DNA from: an uncultured Flavobacteriaceae bacterium
GTDB lineage: Bacteria > Bacteroidota > Bacteroidia > Flavobacteriales > Flavobacteriaceae
Reading direction: 5' to 3'
Length of the DNA stretch: 64,000 bases
Assembly (NCBI GenBank): GCA_947500575.1
Contig: CANMSI010000006.1
Span: 1 to 64,000, forward strand
The notes beneath the pieces were generated by a model. The model saw only the letters and a list, made by a program, of their open reading frames with translations. It did no database searches and was not told the DNA's origin. The position numbers and the translations under genes were made by a program. Below, piece after piece: positions 25,149 through 35,637 of the stretch (position 1 is its first letter; each line of letters opens with the position of its first letter).

Positions 25149-27383
25149 ATGCAAATAAGATATACGTCAAAAATAGCAGCCCTATTTATTCTGTTCTTTT
25201 TAGCTTGTTTTCTAGTTCAGTCACAGGTTACTAGAACTAACGCTACCTTCATAGTAAAAGGATCTGTAAAAGGTAAAGAGCGTCTTACGCCTATTTCTGG
25301 GGTAGAAGTTACTACGAGAAGTGGTGGTTATACCATTACCAATGGTTTAGGAGAATTTAGGATTCAGGCATTTATTGGAGAAGAAATTATAGTGCAAAGT
25401 CCTGCATTTGAAACCGTTCGTTATATCGTAAAAAAGGACGAAGATATAGATGTTTTAGTAGAAGGTTACACAGAGCAAAATTTTGAGAAGAGCAAGGAAA
25501 GTAAGAAAAGAACAACCATTTCTATGCATCAGACATATTTGGATTCTGCCAATTACTACAAGAAAACAGATATTCAAAAAAGTATTGATTTTATAACAAA
25601 GTCTATAGAACAATTAGGAAGAAGAGGTAATAAAAAACAACTTTCTGTATCCCTTACTACCCTTGGTGAGGTGTATTTGTATCATAAGCAATATGATTTG
25701 GCCATCGATAATTTTAGGGATGCCATGGAGGCTCAAAAAACAACTAGAACTGCTATTCTTTTAGGGAATACGTATTTGAAAAAAGGAGAATATGCGAATG
25801 CGGAGAGCACTTTTTTAGCGCTAAAGAAAGTAAAAAATATGGTGGCTTTTCAAACGGTTCAGCTATACGAAGGATTGGGCGATACCTATAAGGGATTGGG
25901 ACAGGTAGATAAAGCGGTAACCAATTACAATCAAAGTTTAGCAATCGCAAAGAAAAATCAGATTACTCCTAAACTAACAGATCTCAATTCAAAAATTGCA
26001 GATGCCTATGCGGCAGATGATAAATCGGTGGAGGCCAACGCTTATTTTGGAAATTCTTTGAAATTGGCAAAAAGAGAAGCACCACAAAGAGCCATTCAGG
26101 AAAAGGAAAAGGTAGCCGATTTTTACAATAAAAAGAGTCGCTTTGATGAAGAAATTGAACTTCGTAAACAAACTTTGAACGATTTAGAGCAGTTGCCCAA
26201 ACCCACGGCTGATGGGGGAACTAGCGGTTCTGAGCCTGGGTCAATTTTTAAGGATACGATTACTACCCAAAGAATCAATTATAAAATTGCGAATGCTTAT
26301 ATAGCTCAGAATAAATTAGATGAGGCAATTCCTTATTTGCAGCAAAGTATTAAAGAAGCAGATAGTGATGATGATTTGGTAGTGCAAAAAGATGCTACTA
26401 GAAAACTCTCCGAGGTGTTTAAGTATAAGGGAGATTTTACCAAAGCATTGGAGACGTATCAAAAATATGTGGCGGTCGTAGATACCTTATACATAAGAAA
26501 AGAGCAAGAAATTTCTCGTGCAGCCCGTTTCAACCGAGAGATTACTTCCAAGCAGAATAGAATTTCTGGTCTTGAAAAAGAACGAGAACTTTCGGAAAGC
26601 AAATACGATTTGGCCATTACCTCCGAAAAGTTGGTTCAAGAAAATTACAAGAGACAAAAATGGGTGATTTATTCATTAATTTTTGGGTTGCTATTAATGG
26701 CTTTGGCCGCATTCTTTTTTTACAGAAGCAACAAACAACAGAAATTAGCCAACAACCTACTGGCTTTGAAATCACTACGTTCTCAAATGAATCCTCATTT
26801 TATATTCAACGCGTTGAACTCAGTTAATAATTATATAGCAAAGAGCGATGAACGAAGTGCCAACAGGTATTTAAGTGAGTTTTCTACCTTAATGCGTTCT
26901 GTCCTAGAGAATTCGGAAGAAGATTTTATACCGCTTTCAAAGGAATTAGAGTTATTAGAATTATATGTGAAACTAGAACACTCTCGTTTTCCAGACAAGT
27001 TCGACTATGATATCAAAGTGGATGAACATATAGATGTAAATGCTTTTCAAATCCCTCCTATGTTGTTGCAACCCTATATAGAAAATGCCATTTGGCATGG
27101 ATTGCGGTACAAAGAAACCAAGGGGTTCTTGAAAATAGAATTAAAGCAAAGAGACAAGGAAATTGTAGAAATTGAGATAAAAGACAATGGTATTGGACGA
27201 AAAAAATCGGCCGAATTAAAAACCATGAATCAAAAGAAACAGAAATCAAAAGGAATGGGAAATATCAAAAAACGAATTGGAATCTTAAATGATATGTATA
27301 AAGATAAAGTAGATGTTTCCATTGCTGATTTAGAGGAAGACGCTACAGGAACTTGGGTAAGACTGACATTAAAGAAAGACTAA
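25149..27383 (+). CDS. TPR-containing LytS-like sensor histidine kinase
   Basis: The 744-residue protein has a signal sequence (about 1-27), a carboxypeptidase-regulatory-like beta domain (about 33-100), several TPRs (about 130-440), a coiled coil, one transmembrane helix (about 505-527) and a His_kinase/HATPase module. The phospho-acceptor region is SQMNPHFIFNALNSVNNYI and an N-box lies in LLQPYIENAIWHGL. It forms a two-component pair with the overlapping response-regulator gene. The TPR part is probably a periplasmic sensor; its signal is unknown. Confidence 0.92.
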   Translation: MQIRYTSKIAALFILFFLACFLVQSQVTRTNATFIVKGSVKGKERLTPISGVEVTTRSGGYTITNGLGEFRIQAFIGEEIIVQSPAFETVRYIVKKDEDIDVLVEGYTEQNFEKSKESKKRTTISMHQTYLDSANYYKKTDIQKSIDFITKSIEQLGRRGNKKQLSVSLTTLGEVYLYHKQYDLAIDNFRDAMEAQKTTRTAILLGNTYLKKGEYANAESTFLALKKVKNMVAFQTVQLYEGLGDTYKGLGQVDKAVTNYNQSLAIAKKNQITPKLTDLNSKIADAYAADDKSVEANAYFGNSLKLAKREAPQRAIQEKEKVADFYNKKSRFDEEIELRKQTLNDLEQLPKPTADGGTSGSEPGSIFKDTITTQRINYKIANAYIAQNKLDEAIPYLQQSIKEADSDDDLVVQKDATRKLSEVFKYKGDFTKALETYQKYVAVVDTLYIRKEQEISRAARFNREITSKQNRISGLEKERELSESKYDLAITSEKLVQENYKRQKWVIYSLIFGLLLMALAAFFFYRSNKQQKLANNLLALKSLRSQMNPHFIFNALNSVNNYIAKSDERSANRYLSEFSTLMRSVLENSEEDFIPLSKELELLELYVKLEHSRFPDKFDYDIKVDEHIDVNAFQIPPMLLQPYIENAIWHGLRYKETKGFLKIELKQRDKEIVEIEIKDNGIGRKKSAELKTMNQKKQKSKGMGNIKKRIGILNDMYKDKVDVSIADLEEDATGTWVRLTLKKD

Positions 27384-28114
27384 TGAATTTAAATGCGATC
27401 ATAGTAGAGGACGAAGCAAATAGTAGAGAAATTCTTAGGAACTACCTTACTAAATATTGCAAAAATGTAAAAATATTAGCAGAAGCAGCTACGATAAAAG
27501 AAGGCAAAGAGCAAATTAATAAACATCAGCCAGACATGGTCTTTTTAGATGTAGAGATGCCTTTTGGAAACGCTTTTGACCTTTTGGATCAAATTCCAAA
27601 TCGAACATTTGAAACTGTATTCGTCACTGCTTACAATCAATATGCAATGGATGCATTGAATAGTCATGCTGCATACTATCTAATGAAACCGATTAATATA
27701 GACGAATTGGTGAAAGCAGTAGAGTATGTTACAGATATACGAAGCAAGGAAAATGCTCTGGAAGATCGTATTTTAAAATCCAAGCTTAAAAGAGTGGATG
27801 GTAAAATTACATTACCACAACAAGATGGATTTCAGGTATTAAATGTTTCAGATATCCTTTTCTGTAAGGCAGATGATAATTATACAGAGATTTACCTAGA
27901 GAACAAAAAAATATTAGTGAGCAAAACGCTTAAGTATTTTGAAGATGCACTCTCTGAATTTCCCTTTGCACGTATCCATAAATCCTATTTGGTGAATGTA
28001 AACGAAGTCACAAAATACCGCAAAGGAAAGGGAGGTAGCGTAGTAGTCTCTAACGGCAAGGAGTTGTTGGTTTCAGCTTCAAAGAAAAAAGAGTTTTTGT
28101 CGTATTTTGAATAG
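27383..28114 (+). CDS. LytTR-family response regulator
   Basis: From the ATG at 27383 (TAATG overlap with the kinase stop) the protein has 243 residues. It has a receiver domain with the acidic pair in IVEDEANSRE, phospho-Asp in MVFLDVEMP and the conserved Lys in YYLMKPINIDEL. The C-terminal LytTR DNA-binding domain includes DILFCKADDNYTEIYL and FARIHKSYLVNVNEV. It pairs with the upstream kinase. Confidence 0.95.
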   Translation: MNLNAIIVEDEANSREILRNYLTKYCKNVKILAEAATIKEGKEQINKHQPDMVFLDVEMPFGNAFDLLDQIPNRTFETVFVTAYNQYAMDALNSHAAYYLMKPINIDELVKAVEYVTDIRSKENALEDRILKSKLKRVDGKITLPQQDGFQVLNVSDILFCKADDNYTEIYLENKKILVSKTLKYFEDALSEFPFARIHKSYLVNVNEVTKYRKGKGGSVVVSNGKELLVSASKKKEFLSYFE

Positions 28115-28155
28115 AACTGAGAGCATAGAACAAAATCATAAATAAATTTTAAGGG

Positions 28156-28668
28156 ATGATCATTAAAACCGTGAAGGGAAAAACACCTCAAATAGGAGAG
28201 GATTGTTTTGTAGCTGAAAATGCAACTATTTTAGGGGAAGTTAGTATGGGGGCCGAATGCAGTATTTGGTATAATGCAGTACTAAGAGGGGATGTGCATT
28301 TTATAAAAATGGGTAATCGGGTAAATGTTCAAGATGGAGCGGTAGTGCACTGCACGTATTTAAAGTCACCTACAACTATTGGAAATAATGTTTCTATAGG
28401 ACATAACGCCATCGTTCATGGTTGTACCATTAAGGACAATGTATTAATTGGAATGGGAAGCATCATAATGGACGATTGCATTGTGGAAAGTAACAGTATT
28501 ATTGCTGCTGGTGCGGTGGTAACTAAAGGAACCCATGTGCCGTCAGGGAGTATTTTTGCTGGGATGCCCGCGAAAAAAATCAAGGATATTAGTCCAGAAC
28601 TTAGTTCGGGAGAAATAGATCGGATTGCCGCTAATTATGTAGAATATGCTAGCTGGTTTAAGAAATAA
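28156..28668 (+). CDS. gamma-class carbonic anhydrase-family protein
   Basis: The 170-residue left-handed beta-helix protein (PaaY/YrdA type) has hexapeptide repeats. Zn-ligand candidates are His in VQDGAVVHCTYL and in NVSIGHNAIVHGCTI, and the RGDVHFI segment is conserved. The gene probably stands alone, 42 bp after the response regulator. Enzymatic CO2 hydration is plausible but not certain, since many YrdA-type members show weak or no activity. Confidence 0.9.
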   Translation: MIIKTVKGKTPQIGEDCFVAENATILGEVSMGAECSIWYNAVLRGDVHFIKMGNRVNVQDGAVVHCTYLKSPTTIGNNVSIGHNAIVHGCTIKDNVLIGMGSIIMDDCIVESNSIIAAGAVVTKGTHVPSGSIFAGMPAKKIKDISPELSSGEIDRIAANYVEYASWFKK

Positions 28669-28796
28669 ACTTAAGAATTAGTAGCTGTATAGTGATCCTT
28701 CATTTCGTATGGCAAATGTTTGTAGCTTTTTTTAATAAGTAAAGTGGTCCAAAGCCAATATTTGTTATTTTTACCATACCAAAAACTGATAAGAAA

Positions 28797-29684
28797 ATGA
28801 AAGCATATATATTCCCTGGACAAGGAGCTCAATTTGTAGGTATGGGCTTGGATTTATACGAAAAATATCCTTTGGCGCAAGAGCTCTTTGAGCAAGCAAA
28901 TGATGTTCTAGGGTTTCATATTACGGATGTTATGTTCGAGGGCACTCCTGAAGACCTAAAACAAACAAAAGTAACCCAACCCGCTATTTTCTTACATTCC
29001 GTAATCCTTAGCAAAGTGATGGGTGATGATTTTAAACCAGATATGGTTGCTGGTCATTCTTTAGGAGAGTTTTCTGCACTTGTAGCGAATGGGACCTTGA
29101 ATTTCAAAGACGGATTGGAGTTGGTTTCCCAAAGAGCGCAAGCAATGCAAAAAGCCTGTGAATTAACCTCTGGAACCATGGCTGCGGTACTTGGCCTAGA
29201 AGATAAACAAGTAGAAGATATTTGTGATGAGGTTGATGGTATTGTAGTGCCTGCCAATTATAATTGCCCCGGACAATTGGTGATTTCAGGCGAACTGCAG
29301 GCTATAGAAAAAGCATGTGAAGTTCTGAAAGAAGCCGGTGCACGTCGGGCAATGATATTACCGGTTGGGGGCGCATTTCATTCGCCTCTTATGGAACCTG
29401 CACGCGAGGAGTTAGCACTAGCTATAGAAAATACCACATTTAATACGCCTGCCTGTCCTATTTATCAGAATGTAACTACTACAGCGGTACAAAACTCAGA
29501 TGAAATAAAGAAAAACCTCATGTCTCAATTAACTGCGCCTGTGAAATGGACGCAGAGTATGCAGCATATGATGAAAGATGGAGGAGCCTTGTTTACCGAA
29601 GTGGGCCCAGGTAAAGTTTTGCAAGGGCTAATGCGTAAGATAGACCGAACAGCAATAACAGCTGCGGCAGAAATTTCCGAATAA
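28797..29684 (+). CDS. fabD: malonyl-CoA:ACP transacylase FabD
   Basis: FabD transfers malonyl from CoA to acyl-carrier protein for fatty acid synthesis. The 295-residue protein shows FPGQGAQFVGMG at the N-terminus, the nucleophile in AGHSLGEFSA, the catalytic His in GGAFHSPLMEPA and the late QLTAPVKWTQSM segment. Length is normal. Confidence 0.97.
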   Translation: MKAYIFPGQGAQFVGMGLDLYEKYPLAQELFEQANDVLGFHITDVMFEGTPEDLKQTKVTQPAIFLHSVILSKVMGDDFKPDMVAGHSLGEFSALVANGTLNFKDGLELVSQRAQAMQKACELTSGTMAAVLGLEDKQVEDICDEVDGIVVPANYNCPGQLVISGELQAIEKACEVLKEAGARRAMILPVGGAFHSPLMEPAREELALAIENTTFNTPACPIYQNVTTTAVQNSDEIKKNLMSQLTAPVKWTQSMQHMMKDGGALFTEVGPGKVLQGLMRKIDRTAITAAAEISE

Positions 29685-29837
29685 CTCCTAATTAATTCCT
29701 TTTTTACAGATTCAAAAACCACATTTAACCCTTATTATTAGGGTGGTGGCTTATTTATTTTGTAATATTGCTTCCCATTTTTGAGCAAAACCTATGTTTA
29801 TGCTTTGAATTGATGAAGTTGATTCAAAGTACTATAA

Positions 29838-32591
29838 ATGATGAGATTAAACTATTTGAATACGTTGTTGCCCAAAAATAGCGTTCCCTCATACATTAAG
29901 GGACTTCTATGTGCCTTTGTATTTCTGTGTTTTCACAGTACAGCAAACGCGCAATGTACTGCTGGCCAAGTAGCTCCAGAAATTGATGGCAATTTATCTA
30001 CTAATTTTTGTGACGAGACTAATGTTGATCTAAACTCTTTTGTAACAAGTGTGCCACCTACAAATTCAGATTTACGATGGAGTATTATAGCTTTGCCTAC
30101 CAGCACGACTGATTTGTTGCCTACTTCTATTGTTTCGGTCTCTGGCACTTATTTTGCCGTATATTTAGGAGTAAGCGGTTTAAATCTGTGTGTTAGTCCA
30201 ACGGCGCCGTTAACCATTAGTTTAAATACTACACCTTTGGTTACAACAGTATCTTCGGACGGTGCTATTTGTGATTCAGGTACCACCATATTACGAGCTG
30301 AGACAAATTCGGTCACAGCTACACTACGTTGGTTTGATATGCCCACAGGAGGAACTAGTATAGGAACGGGTCCTGTGCTTACAACACCAAATATTTCAGC
30401 AACTACCACCTTTTATGTAGAAGCCATAGAGAACGATTGTGTATCTGCCCGTATGCCCATAGATGCTGTCGTAAATCTAACACCCTCCGCGGGAACTCCC
30501 AATAATAATAACCAACGATGCAGCGTCGCAGGAACAGGAAATGGAATTACCAATGTGGACTTGGATAATACAATCAATGACGAGACAGAAGGCGGTGATT
30601 GGCAGTTGATTTCAGGTCCTGCAGGAAATACCATTACCATTAGCATGACCAATGTGGTTAGCTTTAATATGCAACCCAATGGTGATTATATATTTAGATA
30701 TACTACCAATACGGCAATATTGCCCTGTGTAGACCAATCGGTAGAGGTAACTATTACAGTAACAGATTGCGCGCCCACGTGCGACGCCGGAAATGACCCA
30801 CCAGAATTAGTAAATAGTATCCCAACTATTTTTTGTGACAATATAGATGTGAGCTTAAATGCATACACCAATTCTTCCCCGCCTGCGGGAACAACCCTTG
30901 TTTGGAGTACCAATCCAGACCCTTTAGTGGTTAGTGGGCATTTGGCAGACAATGCGGTGGCCAATCCAATTGCTGGTACTTATTTTGGATTTTTCTACGA
31001 TGCAGTAAATCTATGTGCAAGTCCAACATTAGAGATTACGTTGGTAATGAACATGACTCCAGATATTAATAGCACCACTGGAGGCACTATTTGCGGCCCT
31101 GGTTCTTTAACTTTAACAGCCTCTGTAAGTGCAGGAGGAACATTAAATTGGTACGAAACAGCAACAAGTACAGATATTATTGAAACAGGAGGAAGTTTTG
31201 TAACGCCTACTGTTTCAGCTACTCGAAGTTATTTTGTAGAAGCAACTGCCAATGGGTGTACATCAGATAGAATTGCTGTAACTATTACCGTAAATCCCCA
31301 ACCTTCAGCAGGAACTACAACGAATACCGCGGCATGTAGTATTTCAGGAAATGGCGGACCCACTGTTGTTGATTTAGACGATCAGCTAATGGGAGCAGAT
31401 CAAGGTCTTTGGACCGTAATATCTGATCCATCTGGAGGAAATGCAGCGATCAATGCCAATAATGAAGTTGATTTTGAAGATTTACCAGATGGAGATTATA
31501 TATTTCAATTTACCACAAATATCGCATTGGCTCCATGTACAAATGAATCTGTAGAAGTAACAATATCTGTTAATGATTGCCTTCCTGATAGTGATAATGA
31601 TGGTTTAAAAGATGGAGAAGAAGCCACATTGGGAACAGATCCAAATAATGAAGATACAGATGGAGATGGTATCAACGATAGTGAAGAAGTAGGAGCAGAT
31701 TTGAATAATCCTTTGGATGAAGATGAAGATGGAATTATAGATGCCTTAGATTCCAATGTTTTAGACTCTGATATGGATGGAGTGGTAGATCAGTTAGATC
31801 CTGCAAATGATAATCCTTGTATCCCTGACAATACCATTGGTTTATGCGACACGGATAATGATGGCATTAGCGATGGTGATGAAATTGCAGATGGTACAGA
31901 TCCTTTTGATGCCTGCGACCCTAACTTAACTCCAGATTGTCAGCCAGCAGATATTGATCTTTCTGTGGAGAAGATCGCAGATAAAGAAACGGTTATCGTA
32001 GGAGATGAGGTGGTTTTTACTATTACCCTTAGTAATCTTAGTATGAATAGAGTATTAGGAATTCAGATATCTGAAGTAATTGCCTCTGGATTCCAGTATA
32101 TATCAGATCAAGCCTCTATAGGTACTTATAATAGGGATGATGGTATTTGGGAGATTTTTGAGATTGCTCCATTAGCTATACATACTTTAGAAATTACGGT
32201 AGAGGTGCTAGAGAATGGCGATTATGATAATACGGCAAACCTATTAGAGTCTTTTCCAAATGATGGTGATATGAGCAATAATGAAGCTACAATAACTATT
32301 AATGTTGGCAAACCAACCAACGGTGACTGTGGTTTTCTCTTTAGTCAGTTCTCACCCAATGGAGATGGGATTAATGATTTCTTAAAAATCAATTGCATTG
32401 AGCAATTTCCTGGAAATACGTTGGAGATCTTTGATCGATATGGAAATAATGTGTACCGTGCTAAGAATTATGATAATAGTTGGAACGGAACTGGGAAGAA
32501 TGGAAACCTACCCAAAGGAACCTATTTTTATTTGCTGAATTTGGCAGATGGTACCGAAGTGAAAAAAGGCTGGATTCAAATTATTCGTTAA
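29838..32591 (+). CDS. T9SS type B secreted multidomain protein with gliding-motility C-terminal domain
   Basis: The 917-residue secreted protein has a signal region ending near residue 38 (ANAQC). Two tandem repeats of about 270-280 residues follow (about 39-315 and 316-590), each Cys-rich and Ig-like, containing PSAGT and a DGDYIFxxTTN motif. Next come thrombospondin type 3-like Ca-binding repeats (DSDNDGLKDGEE, DTDGDGINDSEE, DTDNDGISDGDE; about 592-705), a DUF11-like domain (about 707-825) and the T9SS type B sorting domain (SQFSPNGDGINDFLKI to GTYFYLLNLADG...WIQIIR). It forms a run with a PorP/SprF and an OmpA/PD40 gene. It is probably a surface-attached adhesin-like protein. Confidence 0.92.
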   Translation: MMRLNYLNTLLPKNSVPSYIKGLLCAFVFLCFHSTANAQCTAGQVAPEIDGNLSTNFCDETNVDLNSFVTSVPPTNSDLRWSIIALPTSTTDLLPTSIVSVSGTYFAVYLGVSGLNLCVSPTAPLTISLNTTPLVTTVSSDGAICDSGTTILRAETNSVTATLRWFDMPTGGTSIGTGPVLTTPNISATTTFYVEAIENDCVSARMPIDAVVNLTPSAGTPNNNNQRCSVAGTGNGITNVDLDNTINDETEGGDWQLISGPAGNTITISMTNVVSFNMQPNGDYIFRYTTNTAILPCVDQSVEVTITVTDCAPTCDAGNDPPELVNSIPTIFCDNIDVSLNAYTNSSPPAGTTLVWSTNPDPLVVSGHLADNAVANPIAGTYFGFFYDAVNLCASPTLEITLVMNMTPDINSTTGGTICGPGSLTLTASVSAGGTLNWYETATSTDIIETGGSFVTPTVSATRSYFVEATANGCTSDRIAVTITVNPQPSAGTTTNTAACSISGNGGPTVVDLDDQLMGADQGLWTVISDPSGGNAAINANNEVDFEDLPDGDYIFQFTTNIALAPCTNESVEVTISVNDCLPDSDNDGLKDGEEATLGTDPNNEDTDGDGINDSEEVGADLNNPLDEDEDGIIDALDSNVLDSDMDGVVDQLDPANDNPCIPDNTIGLCDTDNDGISDGDEIADGTDPFDACDPNLTPDCQPADIDLSVEKIADKETVIVGDEVVFTITLSNLSMNRVLGIQISEVIASGFQYISDQASIGTYNRDDGIWEIFEIAPLAIHTLEITVEVLENGDYDNTANLLESFPNDGDMSNNEATITINVGKPTNGDCGFLFSQFSPNGDGINDFLKINCIEQFPGNTLEIFDRYGNNVYRAKNYDNSWNGTGKNGNLPKGTYFYLLNLADGTEVKKGWIQIIR

Positions 32592-32618
32592 GAGAAACAA
32601 GGCAAAGAATATAGTTAC

Positions 32619-33599
32619 ATGCAAAGAAGATGTATTAAAAACTGGGTGTTGTTTTTCCTATTAGGATTAGGAGCTAGCGCTGCGATCTTTGCTCAAAAAG
32701 AACCTCAGTATACGCAGTATATGTATAATATTGGGAGTTTTAATCCGGCGTATGTTGGAACGGTAGAGACTGCAGAAATTGCGGGTTTATATAGAACTCA
32801 GTGGAGTGGTATTCCTGGAGCACCAAAAACAATTAGATTTGGCGTGAACCTTCCTTTCACAAATGAGAAAACAGGGCTAGGGTTTAATGTTGTCAATGAT
32901 CAGATTGGACCAGTTAGCCAAACTTTTATAGATATAGCCTACTCCTATCAAATTTCTTTGTCAGACGAGACCAAACTTTCCTTTGGTATCAACGCAGGGG
33001 GCTCTTTATTTGATCTTGATTTTTCTAAAGGAGATTTTGAAATTGATAATGAACCATTACTTGGTACTCAGGAGCCAGGAAAATTCTATCCTACAGCGGG
33101 TATAGGCACCTTTTTGTATGCTGAAAATTGGTACTTGGGGGTTTCTGTGCCAAATGTATTACCCAATAGTTTATATGACGAAGCGCTGGCAAGTGTAATT
33201 GATGATGAACTACAACTGAATATGATTGGAGGTTATGTTTTTCAACTTTCGGATGCTCTAAAATTTAAACCAGCTTTTTTATTAAATTACCAAAAAGGAA
33301 TCCCACTGAATGCAAATGTATCAGCAAATTTTCTGATGGGAAATGTTTTTACCCTTGGTGCTGCCTATAGATTAGATAATGCGGTAAGTGGTTTAGCTGG
33401 TTTTCAAATTTCCAACGGAATGTTCGTTGGGTATGCGTATGATTATAATACTAATAGCCTTGGAGAGTTCAATCAGGGTTCTCATGAAGTTATTTTAAAA
33501 TTTTATTTAGGTAAGGGAGATGGGAGTAGCAATAGAAACCGTAAAAATAGAAACGCAAAAGGCAAACCAAAACAAATAGATTCACCAAGATTCTTTTAA
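32619..33599 (+). CDS. PorP/SprF-family outer membrane protein, partner of the type B substrate
   Basis: The 326-residue protein has a signal peptide (about 1-25, ending IFAQ) and the family opening EPQYTQYMYNIGSFNPAYVGT, with a predicted beta barrel and a basic tail. It follows the T9SS type B protein by 27 bp and precedes the OmpA/PD40 gene by 13 bp. This is the standard three-gene arrangement in which PorP/SprF assists attachment or secretion of its neighbour. Confidence 0.94.
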   Translation: MQRRCIKNWVLFFLLGLGASAAIFAQKEPQYTQYMYNIGSFNPAYVGTVETAEIAGLYRTQWSGIPGAPKTIRFGVNLPFTNEKTGLGFNVVNDQIGPVSQTFIDIAYSYQISLSDETKLSFGINAGGSLFDLDFSKGDFEIDNEPLLGTQEPGKFYPTAGIGTFLYAENWYLGVSVPNVLPNSLYDEALASVIDDELQLNMIGGYVFQLSDALKFKPAFLLNYQKGIPLNANVSANFLMGNVFTLGAAYRLDNAVSGLAGFQISNGMFVGYAYDYNTNSLGEFNQGSHEVILKFYLGKGDGSSNRNRKNRNAKGKPKQIDSPRFF

Positions 33600-33612
33600 A
33601 AATATAGTAGGT

Positions 33613-35541
33613 ATGAAGTGTAGGATTAGCTTATGTTTTTTGCTTGTGATGGTCACCCTATCCTTTGGCCAAAATAGGAAATCCAGAGCAGATGTACTTT
33701 TTTATGAATACGCCTACAAAGATGCTATTCGGGAATACCAAAAAGAGCAATTAAAGGCACCCTTATCCAACAGTCAAACCTTGAATTTGGCACAGTCTTA
33801 TTTTAAAATTGGCAGCTACAAAAGCGCTTCTAAGTTATATGTAGAAGTTTTCAAAAAAGACTCTACCATGTCCAATTACCATTTCAATAAGATGCTTCAG
33901 GCTTTTTCTAAAAATAATGAAATGGAACGCGTTAATGCCTTTTTGGCTACTAAGGGATCTTCTTTGCCGCCAGAAGTTATGGAAAATGCTAGCTTCAATT
34001 TTGAGTTATTGGGAGTTGCAACAGACACTGTTAGTTTTGAAATATCCAATATAAGAGCGAACAGTGCACAGGCAGATTTTTCTCCTAGTTTTTATAAGGA
34101 TAAGTTACTTTTTAGCAGTGGGCGAGAAGCTACTTCAAAAAATATATATAGACCATCAGGAGAATCATATTTGGATATTTTTGTAGCCAGAATTACCCAA
34201 GATGGAAATGCGGCTAATGCTACTATTTTTAAAAGCATTCCTGCCACAAAGTTTCATCAAGCCACACCTTTCTATGCAGAGGAGACGGGCAGTTTTTATT
34301 ATATAGTTTCCAATACAGAAGAGGGAGAACTTGCATTTAATGAAGAAGGAAAAAATGCGTTAGCAATTGGGATGTCAGACAGATTTGGAAATTTCCAATA
34401 TCTATTAAAAGATTTAAGTACATCTTTTTATTATCCTTTTTATGAATCAAGTACTGAGCGACTCTATTTTGCTGCTAATTTTGAAGATAGTTATGGAGGC
34501 ACAGACCTGTACTATGTGAATACCAATGGAGGAAATATAATGTCTGCACCTATTAATTTGGGGCCAACAATTAATACTCCAGGAAATGAAATTGCCCCTT
34601 ATATTTTTGAAAATAACTTATTTTTTTCCTCGGACGTGTTTTATGGATTAGGTGGAATGGATATATATAAAAGTACCATTCAAGGAGATACTTCTTTTAG
34701 TATTCCTGTGAATCTTGGAGAAGGGATTAATTCGCAGGGAGATGATTTTGGGTTTATCATCCGAGCAGAAAAAGACAGTGGCTTTTCTGGATATTTTTCA
34801 TCAAATAGACCTGGTGGAAAAGGAAATGATGATATCTATAGTTTTAGGGGCGCTAGTACACCTGGATTAAAAACATTGATGCTTAAAGGAAGTGTATTAG
34901 CACCTGGAACTAGAGATGGAATTGATGAGGTTTCTGTTCAATTGTTGGATACAGATAATACATTGATCAAAGAGGTACTAACAGATGAAAATGGTAATTA
35001 CAGTATTGAAGTTCCATGGAGAGAAGATGTTACTATTTCCGTTTCAAAAAAAGAGTACGCAAGTGCTGCAAAGTCGTATGATGCTGTTGGTTTGAAACAA
35101 GCGATGCTTACTTCTCTGGATTTTGAAATCCCTTTTATTAAAGATTTGGTAGAAGAAAAAGAGGGACTACCAACTATTAAACTTAGAAAATTTTATTTTA
35201 CTAGGGGGAGATCTACTATTACGCCAGAAATTGCATTGGAATTAGATAAGGTAGTATACGCGGTACAACAGTTTCCTCAATTACGATTACAGATAGCTTC
35301 TCATACAGACAGTAGAGGAGGAACTAGTACCAATTTGAGGTTATCCCAAAGACGTGCAAACGCCATTAAAAACTACCTAATTCAACAAGGAGTGGCAGAT
35401 AACGTTATTGTTGAAGCGGTGGGTTATGGCGAAAGTAAAATTCTCAATAATTGCAAGAATGGAGTGTATTGCCTTGAAATACTGCACAAAAAAAATGAAC
35501 GAACGCTGATTGTAGTTTTAAATTCGAATGGTTTGTTCTAA
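33613..35541 (+). CDS. PorE-like OmpA family protein with TPR, PD40 and carboxypeptidase-regulatory domains
   Basis: The 642-residue protein has a signal peptide (about 1-19), an N-terminal TPR region (about 30-110), WD40-like PD40 repeats (about 150-410, ending SNRPGGKGNDDIYSF), a carboxypeptidase-regulatory-like beta domain (about 425-510) and a C-terminal OmpA domain with peptidoglycan-binding ASHTDSRGGTSTNLRLSQRRA. This architecture matches PorE-like T9SS accessory proteins, which tie the outer-membrane complex to peptidoglycan. It is the last gene of the three-gene run. Confidence 0.92.
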   Translation: MKCRISLCFLLVMVTLSFGQNRKSRADVLFYEYAYKDAIREYQKEQLKAPLSNSQTLNLAQSYFKIGSYKSASKLYVEVFKKDSTMSNYHFNKMLQAFSKNNEMERVNAFLATKGSSLPPEVMENASFNFELLGVATDTVSFEISNIRANSAQADFSPSFYKDKLLFSSGREATSKNIYRPSGESYLDIFVARITQDGNAANATIFKSIPATKFHQATPFYAEETGSFYYIVSNTEEGELAFNEEGKNALAIGMSDRFGNFQYLLKDLSTSFYYPFYESSTERLYFAANFEDSYGGTDLYYVNTNGGNIMSAPINLGPTINTPGNEIAPYIFENNLFFSSDVFYGLGGMDIYKSTIQGDTSFSIPVNLGEGINSQGDDFGFIIRAEKDSGFSGYFSSNRPGGKGNDDIYSFRGASTPGLKTLMLKGSVLAPGTRDGIDEVSVQLLDTDNTLIKEVLTDENGNYSIEVPWREDVTISVSKKEYASAAKSYDAVGLKQAMLTSLDFEIPFIKDLVEEKEGLPTIKLRKFYFTRGRSTITPEIALELDKVVYAVQQFPQLRLQIASHTDSRGGTSTNLRLSQRRANAIKNYLIQQGVADNVIVEAVGYGESKILNNCKNGVYCLEILHKKNERTLIVVLNSNGLF

Positions 35542-35637
35542 AGTTTTCTTTCCTGTTTTTCTTTCATTATTTCTTTTTATTACTAGGTCCTAGATGGTAC
35601 TTTAGGATTTGCTATATTTAAAGGAAATAATAATAAT

